Assembly (NCBI RefSeq): GCF_964199755.1
Contig: NC_133896.1
Coordinates: 84,676,215 to 84,740,214 of the forward strand
Length of the DNA stretch: 64,000 nt
Source: Larus michahellis
Taxonomy: Eukaryota > Chordata > Aves > Charadriiformes > Laridae
Direction: 5' to 3'
Shown: positions 1 through 13,400 of the stretch, one piece after another
How the letters are laid out: every line of letters starts with the position of its first letter
Numbering within the stretch: the first letter of the stretch is position 1
Made by a program: the position numbers and the translations under genes
Notes under the pieces: model-generated
What the model saw: the letters and a program-made list of their open reading frames with translations, nothing else
Database searches by the model: none
Told to the model about the DNA's origin: nothing

Positions 1-327
1 TGCAGATCTGAGACAAATAACTCTGAGGAGCCAGGGAACAACTGGCCTTGCAGGTCTGAGATAAATAACCTTGAAGAAGTAGGGAGTTAAGCAACAAGTT
101 ATCACTGTAGCTTTTAGCACATTCCAAAACTGTAGCTTCTAGCATGTAGCGAAACCGCAAGTAGGAGGGATTATTGTAATGAAACATTTAGAGCTAAGCC
201 AATTAGAAATGATAGAATTTGCGTAATTTATGTAACTGTTAAGTAGCTGTATAAAAAGCTTTCCGACGCGTCTAATAAACGGACATCTTGCTTGCATCAA
301 GCAGCGTCCCGTCTCTCAATCGCGGCA
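1..327 (+). mobile_element. Retroviral LTR (3' part), endogenous retrovirus
   Basis: This looks like the 3' portion of a proviral LTR whose start lies beyond the window. It has a TATA box (TATAAAA, 250-256), a poly(A) signal AATAAA (274-279) and a terminal ...GCGGCA at 327. The U3 holds degenerate direct repeats: a 19-base block at 3-21 recurs at 51-69 with two mismatches, and a CTGTAGCTT-containing block at about 105-119 recurs at 130-144. Immediately after 327 the sequence continues as the interior of a CR1 tail, so the LTR inserted into an older CR1. No viral coding sequence is present. The retroviral class is not assigned; it sits inside ANO2 intron 3. Confidence 0.7.
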
Positions 328-535
328 GTTCTTCACCGTGAGGGTGGTGAGACACTGGAACAGGTTGCCCAGAGAGGTGGTGGAAGCCGCATCCTTGGAA
401 GTTTGTAAGGCCAGGCTGGATGGGGCTCTGAGCAACCTGATCTAGTGTGAGGTGTCCCTCACAGCAGGGTTGGAACTAGATGATCTTTAAGGTCCCTTCC
501 AACCCTAACAATTCTATGATTCCATGATTCTATGA
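328..535 (+). mobile_element. CR1 LINE 3' end
   Basis: This is the last ~200 bases of a CR1 retrotransposon, recognisable by the conserved block 'gagggtggtgagacactgg', 'ccaggctggatggggct', 'gatctttaaggtcccttcc' and the terminal ATTCTATGAT repeats at 511-534. It is interrupted on its left by the LTR ending at 327. It is non-coding and 5'-truncated, as most CR1 copies are. Confidence 0.9.
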
Positions 536-3500
536 TTTTTAGCCTACAAAATCAGCTTCTACAGGAACTCAAATATCCTGTGAGGTTAGTAGACTGAGTA
601 GCCCGATGCAAAAGATGCTGTACTTAGTTCATTTAGATTAATCAAGTTTGCAGTCTTTACAAAGTAGAGTTAACTGAGATTAAGCAATTTACCAGCCAGA
701 AAACGACAGATGCCCTTAGAAGTCATTAAATGCTGAATCAGCTGTATCACTTAGTAAATATATGCTTCAGGACTCCCAGAGGACAATGGCTTGATCCTTT
801 TTTTATTTTTTTGGGGGCGGGGGGGAGTGGTGGGGTTTTTTTTATTCAAGCAATGAGGTTAACAAGAACCTAACTACATATGCTGTATCAAAGATAATTT
901 TTATAGCTGTATAGCTACTCTAGGCCACATAGAAAGGACAGTGCAGAGATGTTTATTGAAGACCACAGACACAGCAGATACCCTTTAGCTCTCTTCCTTT
1001 CTATTGCTATTGCTTCAAGTAAAAACTGACGCTGTTTCAGGAAAGCAATTGTATTCGGGATATCCTATTGTTCTGGAAATAATATCTTTCTTTGCAAGAC
1101 CGTATGCAGGTGACATAAGGTAGAGAAACTAAGACCTGTTCTAACCCAAGGGTCCAAAAGTAGAATCCCTCATACAGGAGCTGCAGCACATACAACTGTT
1201 TTGAGTTATCTTTGCAGCCAGCACAACAGGAGAATAGACTCATCTTAGGACCTGGTCCAGAACATATGGTAAGAGTGAGATATGTATTATAGAATATGCC
1301 TCAACTTCCAATAATACTATATGAAAAAGATCCATTTGTTATACTAGCACTGAAACAAACAAACAAAAAACCCCAAACACGCCTGTTCAGTGTACACCAC
1401 TAGAAATGTAGGAGTTGAAAGTCTACTGTGGTATTCACTAAAAATATAGCATGCTATGATTAAGACTATTCTGAGTTTAATGAACTATAGACACATCGTT
1501 TCACTAGGACTAAAATCAGAAGTTTTTCTCATATCAGTTCAACACACAATTTTAATAAACATATAAGGCCAGCTGTACCCTTCACATGTGCCTGATCAGC
1601 ACGTTCTGTGAAATTCACAGCAAGATAACAACAGCAGCTTCAGCATGTTTTAACAGGAGTTAACTAACAGGAGGAAAAAAAACCCAAAAGTGAAGTCAGA
1701 AAAAGAAAAGGAACTAAAAGCCACATGTCTTGGTCAGGGAAGTAAAAGGATAACGCATAGTCCTTTCCAGTTTCTCAGGAGATTCTGGAGGGAAAAACAC
1801 CTTCCCTTTTGATTAGACAGCTTGTGTGTTGGGGGGGCAGGAGTGATTATGTACATACATGTATACAGATAGAGAAGTGATGGGATTGCATTTTTTGTAA
1901 TTTTCAAAATCAATTAATTTTTCCCATAAAAAAAAAAGGTTGCAAAACAATTTCCTCGGAACATTTACAAAAAGCCTTTTCCTCTACAGAAGGAAAACCG
2001 TGACAAAAAGTTTTTTTCTTGACCATCTCTATGACATCATTTATTACTTTGTATATTATTTAAGAGTGCATGTCATCACTTGGAAGGGGTCTGAACCAGA
2101 ATTTGAATCCAGCTGGACTTCGGGTAAGTAATGAATCGAATAATCAAATCCAAATCTCCAGCTAGACTTTTCAGGTTCTGATGAAATTCAGAACTGAAAG
2201 AAGCCTCCAAAACCAGCTGTTCTCAGGGGCTTTATGCAATTTGGTTATAAAAATCATAGCGGTAAGATAGTCATGTGTTAGCAGTATTGAACCTTAACCC
2301 AAATGTTTAGCATAAAAGAATCAGAATCTGAGATCACTTTTTTCTGTTCAGTGCAAGGATGGCTCAGCCAGGGTATGCAGTGAAATACAACCCATAGCCA
2401 CCTGCAACTCAGCAAACTGAGCAAGGAAAATGTTAAGAGTCAAAAGGGTTTTCTATTTCTTTCTATTCCTGCCAGTGATATTTAACTTGTGTTCACTATG
2501 CCAAGTTAGCTAGACTCAAATTTTCAGACGCAATCTGCAATTTGGTCCCCCTTTTGGGAGTGTTGAGTGGTTGCACTGAAAGCAATATGAGCTGTAAGTT
2601 CTCAGCACCTCTGAAAAGAAGACCTAAGTTTCTTAAATTTGGTGTCAAAAACAATGGAGCACCTAAAACTGGAACCCAGCAAAGACTCCCCTTCAGTGGA
2701 TATAAATATCCGTGGCTTTCAAAGAGGTCCAGAGGGATAGCACAGAACTCAGTGTGTCAACATGGGATTTGGAAGACCCGTGCTCAATAGACCGACTGGC
2801 TGCAGTCAAGTGACCTAACCACAGCTCCCAGCTGATATGACCATAGCGCTTTCCAACATCATGCACATGTGGTGAGAATAAATACATTAAAGCCTGGGAG
2901 GTTCTCCTGTTGCAGCCTAGGAGCTGTTCATTTTGTGGGCGGAATGAATAAAATGACACAAAATTTAGGTATGGCTGGGAACCAAGTTATTCTGAGGAAA
3001 TATGAAATATCTTAACAGCGCTTTGTATTCCAGCAAATTACTTGAGAGCCTTTCTTCATTTTAACAGTATTAAAATGTAAACGCATTTTCTGGTAAGAAA
3101 AGTGTGTCCACTGCATGCCATGAGAACATTTAGGTAAAGAAATATGTTTTCTGCTGAAATAAGATTCAATAGTGCATTAAACAGCAATAACAACCATGTA
3201 TTTCCTAGGCAGTAAGAACCAAGCAATACAGAAACACCTCTGACATCTTATTCTTGGCTTCATGCCATATTTTAGGCATGCATAAAATAGCTTGTACAAC
3301 ATATTCCTGCAGATCCCTAACTGGGGGTTGCCATGGCGGCAGCATTTGACCCAGGACTGTTCAGTACTGAACTACTGTTCAGCAGGAACAAACTGTCTTC
3401 AGGATTAGCTGCTCAAGCTGTCCATGAGACATACCTCCAGACCACCCTACACGTGCTGTGGCTGCAGAGGCGACAGTGGGGGAATCAGTGGGACTGTGTT

Positions 3501-3809
3501 AGAAAGAAAGCGGCATATACTCTCATTTTTAAGAGTCGGCACAGGTGTGATTTGCCTCTCAGTTTACACTAATGCAGGGCAGGAATGAAGGCAGGTCAGG
3601 CCGGGCCCTAACGTATGGCCACAGCTGGGCTCCTTGCCAGCAGGGAGAGCCGGCAGCCATGCCCTGGGCACCCAGCCGCCGCTGAGCTGCCCTGACAGCA
3701 TGGCCCAGCTGTGGTTGCATCCTGCACATAGCCACCTCCGATACCGAAGTGACCGCTACCCATCGGGGCACCTGGTGCCATGCATGAAGAGCTACTCTCC
3801 CCCTTTTAC
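536..3809 (-). other. ANO2: ANO2 intron 3 (rest lies beyond left edge)
   Basis: This is non-coding sequence following the donor of ANO2 exon 3. The next ANO2 exon was looked for by its expected protein sequence and not seen, so the intron runs past the window start. Positions 536-3300 are AT-rich unique sequence with a G/T-rich tract near 805-845. About 3570-3780 becomes markedly GC-rich, continuous with exon 3. I see no other gene. Confidence 0.6.
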
Positions 3810-4211
3810 CTCAGGGTCTTTCTCTATCTCCAGCCCTGCTTCCAACAAGTTGCGCTCGTACTCCTCCCGCTGCAGCCGCTTCTCCTCCTCCAGGGCATCC
3901 AGTGGGCCGAGCTCGATCACCTCTATCCCCGGCAGCCCCGGCTGCTCCTGGGGGACACGTTGGCCACCGTCCTGCTGCTGTGGCTCAGCACGGCCCTTCT
4001 CGGTCCCTCCGTTGGAAACCAGGGCCAAGGAGGCAGATCTGTGTGTCGGCTTAGGTGAGGCCACGCCAGGTGGGTGCCGAGCCAGGCGTTTTCGGTAGTG
4101 GTAGGCTAACACGTAGTCAACCTTTCTCTTGCTGTCCCTGAAATGCATGCCACTTGGCGCTGCCTTGTCCACGGCCCCTCCTTGCGTCCCGTCCAGGTAA
4201 TTGTTTATAAT
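3810..4211 (-). CDS. ANO2: ANO2 coding exon 3 (anoctamin-2 N-terminal cytosolic domain)
   Basis: Anoctamin-2 (TMEM16B) is a calcium-activated chloride channel of olfactory cilia and photoreceptor terminals. This 402-base exon codes 134 residues of its cytosolic N-terminus. Diagnostic stretches are IINNYLDG at the start, [25 protein letters not shown] sequence (start of the anoctamin dimerisation domain), then [14 protein letters not shown] and an acidic helix [14 protein letters not shown] at the end. The acceptor is CTCTCCCAG just above 4211 and the donor is GAG|GTAAAA at 3808. Both ends are phase 0, matching exon 2. The middle ([14 protein letters not shown]... and a QQQDGGQ run) is low-complexity and less conserved than the ends. 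The exon is GC-rich compared with its introns. Recognised with high confidence; the human equivalent also reads ...SSSVINNYLD across this junction. Confidence 0.95.
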
Positions 4212-7200
4212 CTGGGAGAGAAACACACGAGTCTCACCGACAAGAAAGCCAAAAAGCCCAACAGGTTGGCTGGCCTGGGGTCTATCTACACACAAGCACA
4301 TAAAGGTGCACAGAGTCAAAACTGGAGGTCAGCCGGTGATCGGAATGGCCTACAAACATGCTCTCTGCAGACCAGATGAAGTCACGCTGACCTCCTCCGA
4401 CCAAAAGCAAATGAGAGTGGCTAAAGATAGCGGCCTTATCCCAACACGTGGGATATCTGCCTACCTACTTGACGGTCGGGTATGGAGGTACACACCGACG
4501 CTGCCTCTATCCTCCTGCATGTACACAGACCATACAGGAGAAGAGTGACTGGAAACCTGCCCGTCAGAAAAGGACCTGGGGGTGTTGGTCAACAGCTGGC
4601 TAGATATGAGCCAGCAGTGTGCCCAGGTGGCCAAGAAGGCCAACAGTATCCTGGCCTGGATCAGAAATAGTGTGTCCAGCAGGACTGGGGAAGTGATTGT
4701 CTCCCTGTACTGGTGAGGGGAACGATTTCCCCCTCCACTGATGAGACTGCACCTCAAATACTGTGTTCAGTTTTGGGCCCCTCAATACAGGAAAGACATT
4801 GAGGTGCTGGAGTGAGTCCAGAGAAGGGCAACAAGGCTGGTGAGGGGTCTGGAGCACAAGTCTTATGAGGAGAGGCTGAGGGAGCTGGGACTCTTAAGCC
4901 TGCAGAAAAGGAGGCTGAGGGGAGACCTTATCGCTCTCTATAACTACCTGAAAGGAGGTTGTAGCGAGGTGGGGGTCGGTCTCTTCTCCCAAGTAACAAG
5001 AGATAGGACTAGAGGAAATGGCCTCAAGTTGCACCAGGGGAGGTTTAGGATGGATATTAGGAAAAATTTCTTCACCAAAAGTGTTATCAAGCATTGGAAC
5101 AGGCTGCCCAGGGAAGCGGCTGAGTCACCATCCCTGGAGGTTATTTAAAAGCCGTGTAAACGTGGTGCTGAGGGACACGGTTTAGTGGTGGTTTTGGCAG
5201 TGTTAAGTTGATGATTGGACTCATGATCTTAAAGGTCTTTTCCAACCTACACAAGTCTATGATTCTATGATACTGAGATTTTGAAATGGAATGGAGAAGT
5301 GAGAATAAGGATCACATTACAGACTGGGATAGGGGAAAGGATGTGCTGTGGAGCAAAGCTGGGCAGGGGAGGGAAGCAAAAAACTGTGTGCAGGAAGAAA
5401 GGGAAGAAACTGGTCTGTGCTAGAATGGGAGAAATATCCTCAATGTGGTACAAGAGCTGGACAGAAATGCTTTGGAAAATAGCAGGGATTAGAGAGCATA
5501 TGCCCCATGGATGGCTAAAAATGCTAGCTGATCTGTATTTTAACATATTGTGAAAAGACTATGTAAATGACCAGTAATTCTGCAAAAGGAATGACTAGAA
5601 ATCATTCAAATTGCCTACGTTGCGCTCAGTTGCCCCCTCGGACCATCCCTGCCTCCTTGTCTCCACTATCTGAACCCTTCTGGGGTGAAGCTGTTCCAGT
5701 GCTAACCCCCACCACTGCACCCCTGCTTGGATAGCAATTCTGTGGCACCAATGTCGAACACTGATATCAAATGTAAGGCATTCACTTTCACTTCTTGTTC
5801 ATTAAGACGGCCCATATGTTTTCCAAAACTGTTACCAACCACCATTTCCAGCTCAATGCTGTATCTTAAAGCCCTTCACAGACCTCTATATGTGTCATCC
5901 ATTAGAGTGACACTAGCCATCCAGTGGCTGGGGAACAACACAGAAGTAAACAAATAGGGTTAACCTGATCCAAAGCAATCAGCCTGTAACCTAATTCCAG
6001 ACATTTATGGTTCCCATAGGTGGCTATACAAGTAAAATCTTGACAGGTACCAGTTACAGATTTCTTTCTCTCCCTATCTCCCTGTCCATTACATGCACCG
6101 TTAGTCCTGAATGCAAAGTTAACTAAGCGTACTGTATAGCAATTTTCTCATTTGTTAACACAACATTAATTTTTGAAGGTATTATATAAATGTGCATATT
6201 ATTATATACCCCAAATTCTCCCAAATACTTGTTTTTCACTGCTTCACTTCACTTGGTTTCCCACAAAGTAGCTTGCAATCATCATATCACTAAATAAATC
6301 TTGTTTTTATATGCATACTACATTGTTCATTCTTTCATGAAATTACCACCGAATAATCTGTTCTGCACATTACACTTACCACACACTTTATGTGTAAAGT
6401 GTATATACATTCCCTTTAGGCATATCTAAACTTACACTCCACGCCTCATCCTGGCAGAATGTAAAACTGCTTGGGAGACAGCATTTTATTGCAATTCCCC
6501 ATTTCCACATTCAATACATCTTCATGTAGTACTCACAGGCAGTCCATGCAAACCTCCTGGATCCATATCTCTGCCACAGTGAAGAGAAACCCGTTGCAGA
6601 TTTCTCGTCTCTCTTCCAGAGGGCTTCACGCTATACAGCGCAGAAGTAGTGATGTCACCACTGCCAGGTCACTGGCACAACGCAATGCATTAGCTGACTC
6701 TAGAGAAGAGGAGCTCTAAGCATCGTCTCCTCCCTTACTGGCAAGTGTGGGCAGAAATGAGAAGCACAAACAAAACACAGGAGAGGGAGCGAGGAGTTTG
6801 GAGAACATGAAAAGTTGCTAAGAGATTTTCCTGTTTATTACTTGTGTGTAGCCAGCTGCCACATCCCAGCCACCTGAGAGAGCACCATAGCAACATTTGA
6901 TGTTGCTGGAGTTACACAGAATAAAACGATGAGGAGATAAAACAATGCCTCTCTCTCCCTCCCTCTCTGTTGACTCTTTTCCTCACTCTTGGCAGCAAAG
7001 TGGTATCCCCATTATTATGGGTGTCTATTGCACAGAAAGCAAATCAAAACTCCCACAGATTTCAGGAAGGACATCTTCTGGCCCTAAATTTGCACTGCTT
7101 TCCTCACCATGTGACATTCTGGCACAGGAGGAGTGCACAATGCTCTGCTCACCCTGCCTCAAGGTTCTTCCTCATCACAAAGGTATTAGAGGTAAATTAA

Positions 7201-7221
7201 TGAACATAAAATCCTACTTAC
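4212..7221 (-). other. ANO2: ANO2 intron 2
   Basis: This is a GT-AG intron of 3010 bases between ANO2 exons 2 and 3. It contains a 733-base CR1 fragment (4538-5270). Otherwise 5271-7221 is AT-rich unique DNA with nothing recognisable. Confidence 0.8.
4538..5270 (+). mobile_element. CR1 LINE, 3' part including reverse-transcriptase C-terminus remnant
   Basis: This ~730-base CR1 fragment is in plus orientation, antisense to ANO2. It begins near 'gaagagtgactggaaac' and ends with tctatgattctatga. An open stretch at 4840-5148 still codes 102 residues of the CR1 ORF2 C-terminus ([54 protein letters not shown]). Upstream the frame is broken by stops (for example TGAG around 4716 and 4814), so the copy is dead. 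The short terminal repeat and poly-octamer end are typical of CR1. Confidence 0.92.
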
Positions 7222-7406
7222 AGAACTGCTGAAGGACTCTGTACAGCTAGGTGCTTCAAAAGATCCATTGATCCTGCTGCCATGAAAGGAATTCCGGTTT
7301 TGAGGAACTGTGAGGTATTTGCTGTTGTATGATGACAAAGAGTACCTTGCTGATTTTGCCGTCTTCTGTCTGTTCAGAGTTGGGTGTGAAGACACTAGAG
7401 GAAAGT
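7222..7406 (-). CDS. ANO2: ANO2 coding exon 2 (N-terminal)
   Basis: This 185-base exon has a strong acceptor (CTTATTTTCAG) above 7406 and a strong donor TCT|GTAAGT at 7221-7216. It opens with two bases that complete a GAC codon with the last G of exon 1, then codes 61 residues rich in Ser, Asn and basic residues: FPLVSSHPTLNRQK... and ...CTESFSSS. The end is phase 0, so the join gives [12 protein letters not shown], mirroring human RSSS-VINNYLDA. The beginning, read with exon 1, resembles the human N-terminus (spacing M.T..P.D.PL). The rest is not alignable by eye and is expected to be disordered cytosolic tail. Assignment rests on two matching phases, both splice sites and the flanking similarity. 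Confidence 0.85.
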
Positions 7407-10400
7407 CTGAAAATAAGAGGTAAGCATTGTAATATAAAGCAGTTTTTGTGCAGGTAGTTTCCTAAAGGAACAGGAAATAGGGCAGTTAATAGATACTATT
7501 CAACTTCAGATGCTGCGCTTCAATAAATGGAGAAGGGGTGCATACAGCTGCAGAGGAACAGCGGGTACTTACCTGGGTGAACTGCTGGGGAAGGGGGAAC
7601 GATGACACAACACTGCACTTAGCTCAGCACTGCCCTGGTGGGTCAATAATGTTTTTACTCCTGTCATGAGGTTAGGAGCTGGACAGTCAGTGCTTTGCAG
7701 CTAGCAAAGTACTCCCAGGACATGAGCGCGCTGTGCGTCTTAAGTGACTGTGCCCTGGTTTTCTAGGTGCAGTACTCCTGCCAGATGGAAGCCTAATCAC
7801 TGCAAACGAACTGAGACACGTTTGCTTACAGCTTACAACTAGGCCTGAAATGGACTGTGTTTCAGCTCTAGTGTGATGTAACCAAATCTAATGGGATCAG
7901 GTACAGGTTCAAACTTCTTGCTAATGGTCCAATTCCACTAAGAACTCTTAACTTTTGGACACGTAATGGTGTGCAATTCTCATAAAGTACCTCTAAATTT
8001 ATGCCTACATGTTTTGGCTTGAGGGACTAATGTCTTGAAACCCTTTCATTTTAGATGTCTTCACCGTCTCTTGTATTGGAAAATGACATGGTCACAAGGC
8101 ATCATAGTGTAGGAGCTGGGGGGGGCGAGGAGTTACATGACATTCCCTGTTCACCACCACCACCACCTGCCATAGCGCCGTGTACAGCAACAACAAGATA
8201 TGAGAAGAATATCTTGGTCACAGGTAGGAAATGCAGAAAGTCAATCCCATACAGGCAGTAGTACAGTGAAAAAAATGATGATAAAAAAAAATAATGGGGA
8301 CAGAAACTTTTTTGACATACCAATATTTCATGCTCTTTCCCCCTCTAGTGGTGCTATAACTGAAATGGGGTTGATTGGTCTTCACTTTTTGATCTTTTGA
8401 TAGATCTTTTCAAGTTTCTTTGAGAAGCTTACAGGAGTGAAAAACTACAGCTGAGTCCTTCAAGCATTAGTGTTTTCTACCAGAGAGAAGACGTAGGTGT
8501 AGCAGACCCATCTACCCACACAATTAGACCTGCTGCCACTAAACAGACAGACCGCCATGCCTTTCCAGTCAGGACTTTTGTCTTCCTCTGGAAGAAGAAA
8601 TAACTGGAACATTCTTCAGCTCCCATATATCTTACTAGGCAATCCTGGGAACGCTGCCGTTTTTTTCCTCCACTTTCGCCTTCTGTCTAAGGAAACATGA
8701 AGCTTCAACAGCATAGTATGGTTACTTTCCAGTCTGCTGCACTGTGTTATGAGAAAGAATTTCACCCTTCTCCACAAGAAAGTGCTGGGAAATTTGAGCA
8801 GTTTACTCCACACCTTCCTCATGGTGATGGAAGCAGGGGAAGAGGGAAGGCAGAAACAGCTGTGTCTCTTTCTCAGCGTTCATGTGACTGAAGAGTGTTT
8901 CTCCTGCATTGCTGAAATAGCCAACTGGTGGCAGAAATACCTTAAATTGCATCTCAAAAGACAGAGCATTGAAGGATGTGTCTATATGCAGGAAACCTAT
9001 AGAGTTGTGCAGTGATCATCATCTTCAAATAATTCAACGGAAATCTAAAAGGATCCATTCTTCTAGATGGTGATAGCAAAACTTTGTCTCTCTCTCTTTT
9101 TTTTCCTCTTTTTTTTTTATTTGCACAGGGGCAGATTGCTAAAATCTCAAAGTCATATTTCCCCCTTATTTAATTGAATCCTTTCTTTTTTTTTTTTCCC
9201 CCAAAGAGTGTAAGGCAGACATTGTGTCCTACTGCTAATCTTGTATGCCCTCTACACAGGCTGAATCTACTTACCCACAATCATGCACTAAGAGAGGGGC
9301 CAGTAAAATGGTAATGCTTGGAGAGGGGGGAGCCTGACCCCTAAATTATTCTTATGTTTTCTATCAATAATGGATTAGGGTCCTGCAGCACTTGAACAGT
9401 ACCATAGATTGACTCGCCAATCTTCCTTTTCTGATCTCTCAAGGAGGCTTGCATTGGTTTACTTTAATGAAGCACATAATGATGCCACAAGGGAAACTCC
9501 AAGCAAAATAATTAATAAGTGAAGGTTTCATTCCCAAAGGCTACACACAGTGTTTCTCCAGTATTTTCAGACTAAGCCTGGGATATCTCACAAGACCTTT
9601 GCACAGTCAATTAAAGACCTTTTTTTCTTCCCAGTCCTTTTAACTGGGCCTAGGAAAAAAATCTGCATTTCATTTATAATAAAATGATTTCATTTCCATT
9701 ATGCTTCCCAACCTCCAGAACTGTGTCACGAACCTGAGGTTAACACTGGTAAGCAGGCGAGGCAGTCAGGGACTTCCAGTCAGAATAAGTTTTTCAATAG
9801 AAATGCAATTTCCATATCTGAATTTGGAAGACTCCTGTTCTCCCAAAAGCTTTTCATCTTCCCAGATCAAACTGACTGAATCAAAATGCTTTGTTGTGAA
9901 TGAGTTCCACATTTGACAGTGCTTGCCTGTGGTACTGCACTCAGTACCTCAGGGGCTTCTGCTTCAGAGGCTGCCTGACCTCATTCTACCCTGTAAGCCT
10001 TTATGACATCTGGCCTTACATGTTCTCATTCTGTAAATATTCTAGAGGAATTAGTGTCAATAGAAACAAGCTGTGTGTGTATGTATGGGTATATATATAC
10101 AGTTTTATACATGCACACATGCATAGCTTTGGTACAGATATATATATATAGAGAGAGAGAGAGAGAAAGATATCCCAGAGAACAGCAATAGAGTGAATCT
10201 TGAATTCAACCTGGAAAGCAAATATTCAAGAACTACACTCATTCCAGAAAAACACCCTAGGAGCCATCCCTCCTGTCAAACTTCTTTAAGTTGTAAATGG
10301 CTTCCAAGGACAAGGTATGTCCAGCACAGAGACCAGTGACCAGCTCTAGTTCCAATGCTAATTCACAGCCAGTAATCATCTACTTGCTCACACAGTCTCT

Positions 10401-13400
10401 CTGCACTCCTTTGCTTCGGCTTTTTGTAAGCTTACAGGTCAGATGCATGTGTACCAATTGACCTCACCATTTGAGTTTCCAGTTCCTTGTCTAAAGTGCA
10501 ATGATGTAGAAGCTGCACGTACTGCCAAAAGTGGAAGGAGTGAGAGGGTGTATTAAAGGACTGCAATGCTTGTGAAATATGCATTAAGGGACTCTACCTA
10601 ATTAGGAGCTCTGTATTAAATCCTGAGTAACAGCTAATTATCCGATCTGAGTGGTCCAGATGGTCAGATTACCACAGGCACAACCACTTGCAGAATACAC
10701 TATAAATGGTTTGGCTACCCAGGGCACAGACGTTGGCCTGCTTTCATTTATCCTCCTCTCTTTCCGGTTAAGTATCAGAAAATGGGCTGCATTTCTGAAA
10801 GACACCACAGTCAAAAGTATACCTGTACTCGCACAGACTCCTCTGCAAGGCTGTTAAAAACATCTGCAATTTAGGAGCATTGTTTGGCAAACTTGTTGTT
10901 CCTTCCACCCTCCAAGTAGGTATGAAAAAGAACTACTTGAATTTACTGTTTCTCTGTAGCTCAACTTAAACATATCTTCTTTAAAGGATATATATAAATA
11001 AAAAGATGTACCATGGTTACACATGTGTTCTTTAGGTCCCCACTAAGTTGATGACTTCTCGGTCCTGAACATGCACATCTAGAGTTGCTCATTTCAATAC
11101 AGCCAGTTATGCCTGTATAAGTATGCAAGCATTTTCATTGCACTGCTGTTTTCTGTTTTAAACTGCCACCTCTTGTTTCTTCAATATACCAATTATCACC
11201 AGACACAAGGGAATGTATGTTGGTCAAGCTTAAAGGAAACAGGCCACCGAGAGAAAATGTCTAGGAATAATTTTTTTATGTAGGAAATCCATTCTTTATT
11301 CAATATTACTTGGAGGAAAAGGTGCAGTAGGTTTCATTAAAGATAATTTAGATTAGTGCAGTGTTCTCAAACTCCTTTTTTGAATAAAAGAAGGATAGAG
11401 TTTGACCTTTAAATTTCAGATATCTGATATTTCTTTCTTCAGGATGGTTTAAGAACTATTTAGATGTTTAGTCCCCTATTACTTAGCTGCTTCTACTGAA
11501 ATCAGTCCCATAACTAAACTCAACATTAGACAGTTCCCTCTATAAAGAGTATTTCTTCTCTGGTCGTATTCTGGAGGCTGGGGAGGAAAGAGGAAACAGT
11601 GTTAAGTACAGCCAAATGTAAAGGGACACAACTGAGATACTAATTCCTACTCAGAGCATCTCCTTGCTGTGTGTCCTGGAGGCTCAGGATGTGGCATTTC
11701 AAACTGAATGTTGGAATGGGGTCCAGACAGGCAGATGCGCTCAGGCTGTCAAAGGCATTACTCAGGATTTCTCATAGGTGATTTTTCCCTTCCCATCTGC
11801 AATCTGAAAGGTACTGTATGAGGACTCAAACCACAGGCTGCAAATTTGGATCTCATGTCTCTTGGTGGAAACTCAGCTGTGGGGGAACAAGTAGGAAGTG
11901 GCAAACCTGAAAACATTATGTTTTCTACTTCTAGCTCCACTTCTTTGTCCCTTTGGTTGCATCCCCAGTTTCATTCCCCAGGAGGTCTGCTAACCCAGGG
12001 CATATGGCTAGGACAATGTGATGAAGATGGAAAGTAGTCAGGGAATTGCTTGGGGCTGTGCTACCTATCTTAAGCTTTAGCGGGGCTGTTCCATCTCTGA
12101 TGTTGTCTTAAACCTTGTTACTTCCTCCAAGCCACACCTATACTTCCATTTCCCAGAAGCTTCCTCTAAGTTCCTCCTCTTCATGGTAGGCTTCATGCCC
12201 TCTAATCATAAATTTTCTTTAATTTGTACCATGCTGCGTTAGAGAGCATTAGAGACAATCCAAAAAGCCTTGTCTGTCTTTAATTCCTATGATTCTTAAA
12301 AGGCACTAATGGTAGTCTTGAAGACACAGTGGAGGAAATCACACTCTGTTGCAGCTGTGTTGAGTTTGGTGGAGCTGTGCTCAAGAAGTAATTCTGGCAC
12401 AAGCTGAGCTTCTTCCCATATCACCATGCACTTTGACACTACAATGATTCAGGAAGCTGTTAATATGCGGTAAACAGAGAGGCTTGTCCATAACCCTCTG
12501 GCCCTTTGTGTGAATGCATATTCACTGATTCTTTAAAGTAAGAGTCGCTGACACAAAGGATAATAACAATCCATTTACAATCATTTTCAGGAAAAGGAGG
12601 CTCGTGGCCATCTGCTCCACAGGGAAAGGTGAGCCTGGAGCACAGCATGATAGGGCACAGTGACCCCCACTGACAGGAAGACCAGATGCAGAGCAGCAAG
12701 TCCAGGTCAGGGTCAGTGCTGGAAACAGTGATCAGGGTTGGACACAGCTCAGTAATCCCCCAGTGACAAGGCAGGTCTGAGGTCAAGCTGGGAAGCAGAG
12801 CCCCTGGGTCCAAGTCAGGGCCAAACTGGCAAAGGTCCAAGACCTGGTGCAGATGTAGCTCAGCTGCAGCGTAAAACAGGCGGGGGTGAGCAGTAAAGCC
12901 TTATCTGAAAAGAAGCTCCCAAGGGAAAGGAGGGCAGCTCACCTGAGCTTTCTTCAAAACAGCTCTGGTTGGTGAAGGAGCTGGCCTTGGACTCAGCCAG
13001 CTAAACTCTTTAACATGGCCAACTAAACGCCTAGAAGGGGGATGCACTCCGGGCCCTCACAGTCTGCCCCTGAACAACAGCATTGCAGCACCTCAAACAG
13101 ACGGGGCAGGCAAGGGGGAGCACGGCTCCTTGCTGGCTTTGACTGACCTGAATATCTGTGGTCACAGACACAAACGTACAAACCTTTGATTGTGCTCCTT
13201 TGGTTAGAACCTTGTACACAGGAGCCCTCACCTCCAACATTAGGAGCGGGAAGAATGTACCTCAGTTAATGAAGATGCTCATTCACCTCTGGCACATACC
13301 ATGAGACAAAGAGTCTCTTAAAGGGTGGAAGGCTATGAACCTGAATGGTCAAGAATGAAGGAAACAGAGTAGAGCTGTGGAGACAGGTGTGGGAACCACA

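Noticed and set aside
3634..4098. 154-codon plus-strand frame
   Set aside because: It is the antisense shadow of ANO2 exon 3 and adjoining GC-rich intron.
4840..5148. 102-residue CR1 reverse-transcriptase tail as a host gene
   Set aside because: It is the decayed C-terminus of a truncated CR1 with stops upstream; the same sequence family recurs at 29247, 49707 and 61030.
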